Assembly: GCA_022750195.1 (NCBI GenBank)
Contig: JAKIWE010000007.1
Coordinates: 1 to 34,959, forward strand
DNA: 34,959 nt
Reading direction: 5' to 3'
Source of the DNA: Thermoplasmata archaeon
GTDB lineage: Archaea; Thermoplasmatota; Thermoplasmata; Lutacidiplasmatales; UBA184
The position numbers and the translations under genes are program-made. The notes under the pieces are model-generated. The model made no database searches and had not been told where the DNA came from. It saw only the letters and a program-made list of their open reading frames with translations. Every line of letters starts with the position of its first letter. Position 1 is the stretch's first letter. Below are positions 1 to 8,118 of this stretch, one piece after another.

Positions 1-2549
1 GCGACTTGATCGAGGTGCTTGACGAGCGTCGAACACTCGACCTCGACGTTGTAGGTTCGGCCCCCCACATCGAACTCCGCGTCGGGTACGAGGTACCCGC
101 CGCCCTGTTGGACGATCCGGACCCGGACCCCCTTCCCGTCGAGGAACATCGCCGCGTCGGTGAGTAGCTCAGTGTGCTCCTCCCCTTCGTTCCTGGCGGC
201 ATCGATCGCCTGCCGATGGAAGGAGCCGCGGAGCGTCAGCCCGACGATCCCGGACCCGGCCTCGACGACGTCCCCGGCCGCCTTGCAACGGGCGACCGCG
301 GCATCGACTTCGCCCCTCGTCCAACCAAGTTCCTTCGCAAGATCTCGAATCAACCTTCCCTCCAGCTCTGGTAAGCCACGGAGGAACGTCGAGAGCCGCT
401 CGGAGGAGAGACCCAACGGAGAGGCTTCCGAGTCCTCGGGTCGAGCGTACCGACGCGAGCTGATTTGGACAGCGCGCCGGCTCTTCTCAGGGTCGGAGTT
501 CGGCGGTGCAGGCGGCGAGGTGGCGACTCGAAGGAGAGAGCCCCGCACGGCCAGCGCGACCTCGTGGGGCGCGAGACCGCTCACGAGGTGGTCCGGGGTC
601 CACCCGAACTGCGACCCTTGGACGATGTTCCACCCCTCGTTCATGTCCTCGGTCCCGAGGGAGAACAGCATCCATGCGTCGACGTTCCCGATCAGGGCTG
701 AGCGAATCCGCGGCGGGATCCGATTCAGATACTGCGTAACCGCCACGACGTGGAGGCCGAGGCGGGCCCCCTCGCTGAGCATGTCCGCGAAGGCGGGGAT
801 CGCGTAGTTGTGGAACTCGTCCACGATGAGGTAGACCGGGAGATCTTTCCGCTTTCGCCGCTGGATCGCCGACCAGAGCTGCGTGAGGTAGACCGCGCCG
901 AGGAAGTTCGCGGCCTCGGTCCCGAGCGCCCCCTTGGCGAGGTCGAGCAGCAGCAATCGGTGGTTGAGGAGCCGGTCGAACGAGACGGGATGATACCGCT
1001 GGCAGAGTGCCTTCCGAAGGATTGGGTTCGTCGCGATCTTCCCGACCTTGTCGAGCGACGAGATTGTGAAGGCGTAGTCGAGACGCGGAAGGTGAGTTCG
1101 GAGCGCCTGTCGCAGCGGCCCTTCGGGAACCAAACGCTCGAGCCTGCGGAGCGTTTCCTTGTCGGAGAGGGCCGTGTAGGCGTCGACGAGGTTCGTCCCC
1201 TCGAGCGTGAGGAGCGCCTGGAACACCGAGCGCAGGATGAAGTCGGCTCGCCCACCAACGCTCTCCTCGCCCCAGGCGTTCTTGATTGCCTGGACGAGCC
1301 CCCCCGAGACCTGCTCCGCCTGGCGCTCGAACTCCGGGGTGCCGATCTGCGGTCGGTCTTCCAAACCGAGCAGATTCAGCGGGACTAGGGCGAAGACCTG
1401 CCCGTCTGCGACCTCCATCGGGTGTGCGGGGTCAATCGCGATGGTGTCCCCGGCGACCGCGGCCGGGAGCCGGTCGACGAGGTCTCGGATCAACTCTCCC
1501 GTTGGCTCCAGGACGACGACATTCGCCCCGGGTTGGGTTCGGAGGATCTGGAGCGAGATGTTCTGCGCGAGCGTCGACTTCCCCGATCGAGTCCGTCCGA
1601 CGATGGCGAGGTGGTGCCAGTTCGGGGGCAGCCGAACGAAGTCGGACCCGGACGTCCCGACGATCATGTCAGTCGAACGACGCGTGTCGGCGACCAACGC
1701 CGATGGCGCCTGCCCCGTCGGCGCCCCGACGTAGGTGAGATTGGGATGCCGTTCGCGCCACGGAATCGGGAGCAGCGCGGAGGCCTCGGTGGCCGAGATG
1801 TCGCGCCGTCCCTTCTTCCCGGCGAACCTCGTCAGGTCGTGGTCACGCATCGCGACGAAGAATCTCTCCCGTCGCCGTCGGCCACGAACCGGGACGAGTT
1901 GCCATTGGGGGGAGCCGTGCATCGACAACCAGGTCGCCGCCCATTGGTCGACCGCCCGGGCCGCGTGCCAATCGTGCGGCCCGAGCAGCGCGGCCCGGAT
2001 CTCGACGTGGAACGGCACCTCCGCCATCCGTCGGTCGAAGAGCACTCTCTGGCGCTGATCGATCCCGGTGAGGAAGCTCTCGTAGGAGGCTCCGAACAGC
2101 CGTCGCTCCCAGATCCCGGGAGTCCGGAATAGGAGTTGGAGCATGACCTCCTCCCCGGCCATCTGGGGCAATCCGAGGAGCCGCATCAGCGGGCCGGCGC
2201 GGTCGAGTCCGCCGCGAATCTGCATCGGCCAGTAGTGCGTCGGCACCGCCGGTTTCGCGCGCAAGAGTGTGCCGTGCGAGAGGTAACTCGGGGTGAGTGG
2301 GCACCCGGAGTCCGTCGTCAGTTCCAGACCGGGAATCACCTCGCCGAGGGCCGTCGAGACGGAGGTCAGACTCCACGACGAAGGCGCGCCCAAGCTGCAA
2401 CAGACGGAGCCGTCGACTCCACGATGAAGCTCGAGCCACCACTCGAGCCCCGGAGGGAGCATCAGGGGCGGCCGGAGGAAGTTTTGGCCGTCGGGGTTCA
2501 AACGCGGGCCGGGGATCGCAACCAGGCGGTGGACGGCGTTGGCCGACAT
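1..2549 (-). CDS. VirD4/TraG/HerA-type DNA-translocating ATPase, C-terminus cut by window edge
   Basis: Reading the minus strand from an ATG at 2549 (in-frame TGA just upstream) gives an open frame of about 849 residues that leaves the window. Residues about 319-326 hold a Walker A motif (GRTRSGKST). Residues about 572-580 hold a Walker B motif ending in VDEF (D577, E578). Both sit in an FtsK/HerA-superfamily fold like that of conjugation coupling and virion-packaging ATPases, so it probably moves DNA through a membrane or along itself. The roughly 300-residue N-terminal part is soluble and unrecognised. After the ATPase domain comes a winged-helix-like stretch and then a segment PDAEFDVGG...VEVE, which resembles the PD-(D/E)XK pattern of replication-relaxation or nuclease-like domains. 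It is preceded 70 bases upstream by the Kelch/PKD gene on the same strand. The frame is open to the left edge, so the stop codon was not seen. The ATPase assignment is firm; a conjugative role is inferred. Confidence 0.85.
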   Translation of the reverse strand, partial: MSANAVHRLVAIPGPRLNPDGQNFLRPPLMLPPGLEWWLELHRGVDGSVCCSLGAPSSWSLTSVSTALGEVIPGLELTTDSGCPLTPSYLSHGTLLRAKPAVPTHYWPMQIRGGLDRAGPLMRLLGLPQMAGEEVMLQLLFRTPGIWERRLFGASYESFLTGIDQRQRVLFDRRMAEVPFHVEIRAALLGPHDWHAARAVDQWAATWLSMHGSPQWQLVPVRGRRRRERFFVAMRDHDLTRFAGKKGRRDISATEASALLPIPWRERHPNLTYVGAPTGQAPSALVADTRRSTDMIVGTSGSDFVRLPPNWHHLAIVGRTRSGKSTLAQNISLQILRTQPGANVVVLEPTGELIRDLVDRLPAAVAGDTIAIDPAHPMEVADGQVFALVPLNLLGLEDRPQIGTPEFERQAEQVSGGLVQAIKNAWGEESVGGRADFILRSVFQALLTLEGTNLVDAYTALSDKETLRRLERLVPEGPLRQALRTHLPRLDYAFTISSLDKVGKIATNPILRKALCQRYHPVSFDRLLNHRLLLLDLAKGALGTEAANFLGAVYLTQLWSAIQRRKRKDLPVYLIVDEFHNYAIPAFADMLSEGARLGLHVVAVTQYLNRIPPRIRSALIGNVDAWMLFSLGTEDMNEGWNIVQGSQFGWTPDHLVSGLAPHEVALAVRGSLLRVATSPPAPPNSDPEKSRRAVQISSRRYARPEDSEASPLGLSSERLSTFLRGLPELEGRLIRDLAKELGWTRGEVDAAVARCKAAGDVVEAGSGIVGLTLRGSFHRQAIDAARNEGEEHTELLTDAAMFLDGKGVRVRIVQQGGGYLVPDAEFDVGGRTYNVEVECSTLVKHLDQV

Positions 2550-2619
2550 CTCGTCGGCATCGGGGTCCGAGCCTCTTCAACTCCGGACATACCGCTGAAC
2601 GATGAACGACGTCCGCCGG

Positions 2620-5600
2620 CTACGGCCGTCTAGGACGACCCGCCGCGCCACCTGGGGGCCCACGATTCCGTCGCGAAGCCCACCATCCGAGTATCACCCC
2701 GCACATCGCCCCGGTCGCCCCCCCGGCGATTGTCGCCAGTTCGATGACCGAGAGGGACGGGCCCGTATTCCCCAAGGTGCCCGAAGGCGATGCGGCTGGG
2801 AGGACGTCGATCGCATCGGACGCGAAGGCGGGGCCGAGGAGTCCCGAGGAATCGGTCACCCGCATCTTCACGACGTATGTCCCGGCCGATAGGGAGTCGC
2901 ACGTCGACACGTTGGGGGAGGGTGTGGCACACCCCGACGGAAGGCCGGTCCACGCGAAATGGTAGGGGGGCTCACCCCCGCTCGCCTGCGCCGACCAGGT
3001 GACCGTGGTTCCCACCTTCACGGTAATAGGCGAGTGTGAGAGGCTGACTTCCAGCGGCGGCGGGAGGACAACCACCAGCGTGGACGCTTCGGCGGTTCGG
3101 CCGCTCGCGTCGGTGGCATTGACCGTGACGAGTAGATTTCCGGGTGCCGAGGGAATGCACTGGACGTTGAGTGTCTCGACCCCAGTGCACCCTGTCAATG
3201 ACCCCAACGACCAGTCTGCCCGCACCGGGATCGTCGCGTTCGGGAGACTGAACGTGAGGTTGAGTGGATGCCCGACCATCGCCGGATTGGGATCCGAGAC
3301 GACTCGACCCTGCAGCGCTGCTAGTGGGGAAGAGACGACGATGGACTCGTTCGGCCCCAGCGCCGACGCGTTGGCCGCGTCGAATGCGTGAAACTGCGCC
3401 CAGTAGACTCCGGGGACGGCGAACGTAACCGTAGCGGCGTTAGCCGCGACCATGACCCCGATGCTGAACCACCACGCTCCCCGAATCGGAAGCGTGCCCC
3501 CGACAACGTTCGCTTGGAATGTGACGGCGAGCGGCGCGGTACCCGTGGTGGCCGAGGCGTTCGCCGTCACTGCAAGGGGCGCATTGACGGTCACGCGGAC
3601 CGATCCGTTCGCGGAGGAACCTCCCCGATCTCGCACCGTCAGATTGACGTCGTAGACTCCCGGCCCGACGAACTCGTGGGTGGGCGCGAGGGCCGCGCTC
3701 GACGTTCCGTCCCCGAATGTCCAGGCGGCGACGATGCCCCCGTCGCCGCCGGAAGTCTCAGCCCGGAAGTCGAGGGCGAGCGGGGCATCGCCCACGATCG
3801 TGTTCGTATCCACTCGGACGGAGAGTGGTTCGGCCGTGCCCACTTGGACCCAGACACCGGCAGACGCCGTCGCGTTCGACCCATCGGTCACGGAGTAGAC
3901 CGCGTAGAACGAACCATTCGTCGAATACGAATGTGTGGCGAAGGCGCTGCCGGTGCTAACATTCCCATCCCCGAACGTCCAACTCGAGGCGTACGCGCCG
4001 GCGCCGCCGGAAAAGTAGCCGGCGAACCCTACGGGAGCACTGGCGGATGGGTCTGTGATATTCGCCGAAATCTGTGCCGAAAGGTTCGGCTGAACCAGAA
4101 CATCGCGAGCGAGATGGATCGTTTCGTTCCGTGAGTCGGTCGCTGAGAACTCGGCCCAGTAGACCCCCGGCGCACTGTAGGTGTGCGAGACATTGCTGGA
4201 GGAGGTCGGGGGGGTGCCATCTCCGAATTCCCAGCTCTCGTTCGACACGCCGCTGCCAGTCGTGACGTTCGCGATCGCTGCCACCGTGAGCGCCGATGCT
4301 CCGAAGGCCGGCGAGACGGAGACATTGGCCACGAGCGGGTCAAATTGGAGGCCCCACGTATCGGCGGGCACGGCTTGATAGAACCCACCGCCGAACAGGA
4401 GCATGATCCCATCCAGGGGGTCCCCGACGAAGGCGGACCCGCCGCGGTCGAAGCCGTGCGGACCGGGGGTGTTCCACGAAGTCCAGTGGGTCCCATTGAA
4501 CGTCCACAGCCCGTCGCCTACCGCCGAATTCGTCGACCCACCGAAGATGGCGACCGTGCCCGTCATCGGGTCGCGCGCGATCCCCGCGGCCTCCACCCCG
4601 GGCGGGCTCCCGTTCGAGGTGATGTTCCGCCAGTTTCCCGCGGAAAAGACCCACGTGTCGTTGAAGAAAGTGAAGTAGTTCGCGCAGAACGCGTCGCAGC
4701 CGTTCTCGCCGCCCCATAGCAGCACCCCGCTCCCGGTTGGGTAGTCGACCATCGACGGAGCTTCGCGGGGGTAGGGCGCGGAGCTTGGTGCCGCGAGGGA
4801 CCAGACCCCCGCCGAGAACGTCCAGGTATCGTTGAACCAGAGGGGTCCCCCGCTCGTGTACTCCGTTCCGTCGAAGAGGACGATGTACATGTCCGAGCTA
4901 TCGTACGCCATGCCCGGGAGGTATCGGGCGGGAGGAGCCGACGAGGTCCCGTTCGTCTGCACTTTGCTCCAGGTTCCCGCGGTGTACGTCCAGGTGTCGT
5001 TCAGTATCCCTGCAGTGCGCGAGAGACCGCCGAATAGGACCGCTTCGGCGTCGGCGGTGTCGTACGCCATCGCCGAGTCAGCCCGCCACGGGGGCCCGCC
5101 CGTCGTCGGGATCAGCGACCACCGTCCTTCTGAGTACTTCCAGGTCGAGTTGGCTCCCGTGTCGCCGACGGGGTCGTAGAGGAGGACGTACCCATCATGC
5201 GAGTCGAAGACCATGTTCGGACTCGAGACTGCCGGGGGCGAGGTCGGCATGGCGGTCTCGCTCCAGTTGCCGGCTGCGTACCAGAACAACGCGACTGGCC
5301 ACGCTCCGCTTTGCTGCCCTCCGACCCAGAAGGCGACTCGATTGTTCTGGTCATCGAACGTTGCCGACCCGAGGAACCTGGTGATCGGGTAGTCGGTTGG
5401 AGCGGGCGTTGCCATTGGCGTCCAATGGCCGGTCTGAAACTGCCAGAACGATGTGTTCCGTGGCAACTGCCCGTACGTGGAGGTCCCGCCGACCAGCAGG
5501 ACCACACCGTCGGCCGCGTCGTAAGCCGCCATAGCGCCCTCACGGGCCGCCGGAGATACCCGGAGTTGCGGGGTCAGGTTCGTCCAGACTCCCGCGCGAT

Positions 5601-6474
5601 ACAGCCAGGTGTCGTTGCACGGCCCATCGGGAGCACAACCCGAGAAGCAGCCGCCCCACGGAGCGCACTTGTTCCCACCGAACAGGACCAGATACCCGTC
5701 GCGCCGGTCATCTACGAGGGTCGTCTGCGCCCGGGAGCTGGGCAGCACGCCGTCCACGGGTGTCGCGTTCGTCCAGCGCCCCCCGAGGAAGGTCCACGTA
5801 TCCGAGTGCGCCGTCCCTCCAAAGAGGACCATGTAGCCGTCCTCCGCGTCCCATGTCAACGCGGCAAACGTCCGTGGGGGCGGCGAGACCGTCGGCGAGA
5901 TGTTCGTCCATTGGCCCGCAGCGTAGACCCAGGTCTCGTTCACCGCAAGCGGGAGGTCGGGGGCGGGCTCGCCACCGAACATGACCACCCATCGGTCCAC
6001 AGGATCGTAAGCGAGACTGGCTCCGATCAGGTCCGGAGGCTCAGCCCCACTCCCGACTTTCGTCCACCCCGCGCCATCGTACGCCCAGGACCCGTGCGAA
6101 CCGACGGTGAAGAGGTAGCCATCGGCGCCATCGTAGGTGGTAGGGGCGTAATCCGAGGGCCATTCGCCGGGGGAAGTGAGGTTCGTCCATTGGGGGTTCG
6201 GGACCGCGGAGGCGAATCGAGCGTTGGGGCACCCAGATGTCGGCGAGCAGTCGCGAGAGAGGCCGTCATGCCGATCGATTGCGTTGAGAGAGTTCCGCGC
6301 GGCCGCCAGCTCCGACTCGCCGACGTTGGTCTGAACAGCCGGGCCGGGCTCGATCGGCGCGCTAGGAGCGACACGGTCGCTGCGCCCCGTTGCGAGGGCC
6401 CAAGGGACGGCAAGTAACAGAACGAGCAACGCGGCGAGCACGGCCGTGCTCGCTGCCGCGTACTCTGCTCGCAC
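2620..6474 (-). CDS. Large secreted Kelch/PKD-repeat surface protein with C-terminal membrane anchor
   Basis: This 1284-residue protein starts at GTG 6474. It has an N-terminal hydrophobic signal (about residues 8-29). About twelve Kelch-like units of the form DTWxF-x2-GxW follow (about residues 90-710), most with a nearby LFGG strand, enough for one or two beta-propellers. Next come four PKD domains with the WxFGDG signature or a variant (about 715-1010) and two Ig-like repeats. A transmembrane segment (about 1235-1260) ends in a basic Arg-rich tail. The many N-x-S/T sites fit N-glycosylation outside the cell. The predicted topology is extracellular with a short cytoplasmic tail. Proteins of this build are thought to act in cell-surface adhesion or as S-layer-associated structures; the ligand is unknown. 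A second, shorter paralogue lies at 24371-26626. Its position beside the integrase suggests that it may travel with a mobile element. Confidence 0.9.
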   Translation of the reverse strand: MRAEYAAASTAVLAALLVLLLAVPWALATGRSDRVAPSAPIEPGPAVQTNVGESELAAARNSLNAIDRHDGLSRDCSPTSGCPNARFASAVPNPQWTNLTSPGEWPSDYAPTTYDGADGYLFTVGSHGSWAYDGAGWTKVGSGAEPPDLIGASLAYDPVDRWVVMFGGEPAPDLPLAVNETWVYAAGQWTNISPTVSPPPRTFAALTWDAEDGYMVLFGGTAHSDTWTFLGGRWTNATPVDGVLPSSRAQTTLVDDRRDGYLVLFGGNKCAPWGGCFSGCAPDGPCNDTWLYRAGVWTNLTPQLRVSPAAREGAMAAYDAADGVVLLVGGTSTYGQLPRNTSFWQFQTGHWTPMATPAPTDYPITRFLGSATFDDQNNRVAFWVGGQQSGAWPVALFWYAAGNWSETAMPTSPPAVSSPNMVFDSHDGYVLLYDPVGDTGANSTWKYSEGRWSLIPTTGGPPWRADSAMAYDTADAEAVLFGGLSRTAGILNDTWTYTAGTWSKVQTNGTSSAPPARYLPGMAYDSSDMYIVLFDGTEYTSGGPLWFNDTWTFSAGVWSLAAPSSAPYPREAPSMVDYPTGSGVLLWGGENGCDAFCANYFTFFNDTWVFSAGNWRNITSNGSPPGVEAAGIARDPMTGTVAIFGGSTNSAVGDGLWTFNGTHWTSWNTPGPHGFDRGGSAFVGDPLDGIMLLFGGGFYQAVPADTWGLQFDPLVANVSVSPAFGASALTVAAIANVTTGSGVSNESWEFGDGTPPTSSSNVSHTYSAPGVYWAEFSATDSRNETIHLARDVLVQPNLSAQISANITDPSASAPVGFAGYFSGGAGAYASSWTFGDGNVSTGSAFATHSYSTNGSFYAVYSVTDGSNATASAGVWVQVGTAEPLSVRVDTNTIVGDAPLALDFRAETSGGDGGIVAAWTFGDGTSSAALAPTHEFVGPGVYDVNLTVRDRGGSSANGSVRVTVNAPLAVTANASATTGTAPLAVTFQANVVGGTLPIRGAWWFSIGVMVAANAATVTFAVPGVYWAQFHAFDAANASALGPNESIVVSSPLAALQGRVVSDPNPAMVGHPLNLTFSLPNATIPVRADWSLGSLTGCTGVETLNVQCIPSAPGNLLVTVNATDASGRTAEASTLVVVLPPPLEVSLSHSPITVKVGTTVTWSAQASGGEPPYHFAWTGLPSGCATPSPNVSTCDSLSAGTYVVKMRVTDSSGLLGPAFASDAIDVLPAASPSGTLGNTGPSLSVIELATIAGGATGAMCGVILGWWASRRNRGPPGGAAGRPRRP

Positions 6475-6504
6475 GTTGGCCGAGCCGGCACAGCCCGGGA
6501 TTGC

Positions 6505-6511
6505 GAATAAG
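6505..6511 (-). promoter_or_regulatory. Probable TATA box for the 1284-residue Kelch/PKD gene
   Basis: On the minus strand CTTATTC lies about 34 bases before the GTG at 6474, giving a leader of only a few bases. The 191-base divergent gap 6475-6665 otherwise holds nothing recognisable except a weaker TTATCC at 6638-6643. That one is 25-28 bases before the integrase GTG at 6666 and would give a leaderless integrase mRNA. Confidence 0.4.
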
Positions 6512-6665
6512 GTTGCGAGGACCTGTCAGACGACTTTTGGGGTCGGAACGACGAATCCGGACCTGACGTGGGCGGCGTCGTGGACCGACTCGGTCGGGCC
6601 AAGCGCATTTCACCGTTCGGCAGGCCCGTTCGGGTCCTTATCCCCGATTTCCCTCGAACCGCTGG

Positions 6666-7739
6666 GTGGCGACCGAGATGGCGCAAGGAGTGTTTCCCTC
6701 CAAGGCGTCGGCCACCGAAGAGTCCTCTCGGTCGCCATTCTCCCGCTTCTCCGGCGAGATCGCCCCGCAAACCGACCGAGAGTCCTTCAACTGGAATTGC
6801 TCTCGGGACGGGTTGGAGGCCACAACCGTGCCCACAGGGCACCGGTGGTGGAGGAAGGAGGTGTCCGCATGGGCCGAGTCGTGCGAGGGGGTGACTCCCT
6901 TGACTCGGCAGACGTATCGGGAACACGTCGGGGCGATGCCCGGCCACTTCGAGCGGCTGGGGCTCGACTACCCCGCATCCGGCGACCGCGTGACCCGCGC
7001 GATGATCGAGACCTACGCCCACGACCAGGGGCTCGCGCCGACAACCCGCGCGATGAACCTCGGGCTGCTTCGGCAATTCCTCGAGTGGAAGGACGTCCCC
7101 CTGGCGAGCCAGAAAAAGGTGTGGAAGGGACCCAAGCGCGTGGCGACCCGCCGGTACTGGCTCACGAAGGAGCAGCTGACCGCGCTCCTGAACGCCGCGG
7201 AGGGCCGGGAACGGATCGCGCTCCTGCTGATGGGGGTCAACGGCCTACGGCAGCTCGAGGTCCGCCTGCTGCGCGTCCGCGACTGCCACATGGAGGCGGA
7301 CAGCCCGACGTTGGACGTGACCGGCAAGTTCGACAAGGTCCGCCAGATCGCGATGAACCGGCTGGTCTGGGGCGAGATGCTTCCGAATGTGACCGGGAAG
7401 GGCTCGAACGACCGGGTGTACCCGTGGAAGCGAGCGACGATCGCGCGGGACCTTTGGAACGCCTGCGACCGGGCGGGAATCCCGCGCCGGAGCCCCCACG
7501 ACCTGCGCCGGACGTTCGGTCGGCTCGCGTTCAAGGCCGGAGTGCCCCTGACCACGATCCAGGGGTTCTACGGCCACGAGAAGCTCGAACAGACGGTCTA
7601 CTACATCGGCATCGACCATGCCGACGGACGCGCCGGAATGGACCGTTTGGAGGGGTTCCTAAACCCTTCCCGGCCCGGAAACGGTGTTTCCGGGCCGGCG
7701 GCACCCCAGTTTACTGACGTGCCGGCCAGGTCGCAGTAG
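6666..7739 (+). CDS. Tyrosine recombinase/integrase
   Basis: This 357-residue protein has a complete tyrosine-recombinase catalytic set: R195 (in GLRQLEVR), K224 or K221 (beta-hairpin), H278-x-x-R281 (HDLRR), H304 (GHEK), and the nucleophile Y312 or Y313. An N-terminal core-binding (SAM-like) domain spans about 60-145. The first 55 residues look unstructured. GTG 6666 is chosen because a TATA-like TTATCC lies 25-28 bases upstream; a GTG at codon 55 is an alternative. The last 25 residues are encoded over a perfect hairpin (7670-7698), and the stop codon falls inside the predicted 3' end of the convergent RNase P RNA gene. This suggests that the recombination site lies at this junction. It would integrate or excise the DNA to the left, which carries the ATPase gene. 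Confidence 0.92.
   Translation: MATEMAQGVFPSKASATEESSRSPFSRFSGEIAPQTDRESFNWNCSRDGLEATTVPTGHRWWRKEVSAWAESCEGVTPLTRQTYREHVGAMPGHFERLGLDYPASGDRVTRAMIETYAHDQGLAPTTRAMNLGLLRQFLEWKDVPLASQKKVWKGPKRVATRRYWLTKEQLTALLNAAEGRERIALLLMGVNGLRQLEVRLLRVRDCHMEADSPTLDVTGKFDKVRQIAMNRLVWGEMLPNVTGKGSNDRVYPWKRATIARDLWNACDRAGIPRRSPHDLRRTFGRLAFKAGVPLTTIQGFYGHEKLEQTVYYIGIDHADGRAGMDRLEGFLNPSRPGNGVSGPAAPQFTDVPARSQ
7670..7698. repeat. Perfect 13-bp inverted repeat with 3-base loop at the integrase/rnpB junction
   Basis: The arms 7670-7682 (CCGGCCCGGAAAC) and 7686-7698 (GTTTCCGGGCCGG) are exact reverse complements around GGT. The repeat lies inside the integrase frame and about 30 bases past the predicted 3' end of the convergent RNase P RNA. 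It could be a terminator or processing hairpin for rnpB, or part of an attachment site. No T-tract follows it on either strand. Confidence 0.75.
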
Positions 7740-8063
7740 TAAGCCCCATTCTGGTTCAGGCAGCATTCGACTCCGCGCTCTCCTCGACGGTCGGGGGACC
7801 AACCACATCCCGTCGCTCAGGGCTTGCTCCCGGGGAGACGGCCGTTTCACCATATCCCGACGGATCCTCCGGCGCGACGCCTTCACCGTACCGTCGGACT
7901 GTGTCGTTGCTGCTCCGGAGCTCGGGCTCTCGCCCGGCGGGCTCCCGCCCGCCCCCGTGGTCCTGGGAGTGGGGACTTTCCTCAGCGGGGTACCGTTACC
8001 GGAAACCTCCACCGTCAGCTGCCCTCTGCCTCCTGGCGGTGAGCCCAGTCGGCCGACCGACCT
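7728..8063 (-). ncRNA. rnpB: RNase P RNA, archaeal type
   Basis: The minus strand of a 380-base stretch without a convincing protein carries the conserved RNase P RNA core in the right order. It has GAGGAAAGTCCCCAC (region I, about 7968-7983), an ACAGTCCG segment, GGTGAAACGG followed by CCGGGAGCAAG (the universally conserved 'gaaACGG...GGAGCAAG' block), and near the 3' end CCTGAACCAGAATGGGGCTTA (about 7740-7760), which closes helix P4. AGGTCG at 8058-8063 can pair with CGACCT at 7728-7733 to form P1, giving about 336 nt, normal for archaea. The catalytic RNA trims 5' leaders from pre-tRNAs with its protein subunits. A TATA element at 8086-8091 sits about 25 bases before the predicted 5' end. 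The 3' end overlaps the convergent integrase stop. The exact ends are inferred from P1 pairing. Confidence 0.93.
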
Positions 8064-8085
8064 AAGCGTTCTGGTGGACCCCGAG

Positions 8086-8091
8086 GATATC
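8086..8091. promoter_or_regulatory. Palindromic TATA element shared by rnpB (-) and the HisA-like gene (+)
   Basis: GATATC reads the same on both strands. It lies about 25 bases before the predicted 5' end of rnpB (8063) on the minus strand and about 30 bases before GTG 8119 on the plus strand. These are the spacings expected for archaeal TBP-directed initiation. It would give a leaderless mRNA for the plus-strand gene. Confidence 0.5.
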
Positions 8092-8118
8092 TACCCGCGC
8101 GATTGTTCGACCGCCCAC

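Noticed and set aside
6475..6665. Possible tRNA at GGTTCGAG on the minus strand near 6655
   Set aside because: The flanking bases do not form a T-arm, and no acceptor or anticodon stem can be drawn.
7684..8118. Plus-strand coding extension before the HisA-like protein
   Set aside because: The region is the complement of conserved RNase P RNA; the peptide shows no family match.
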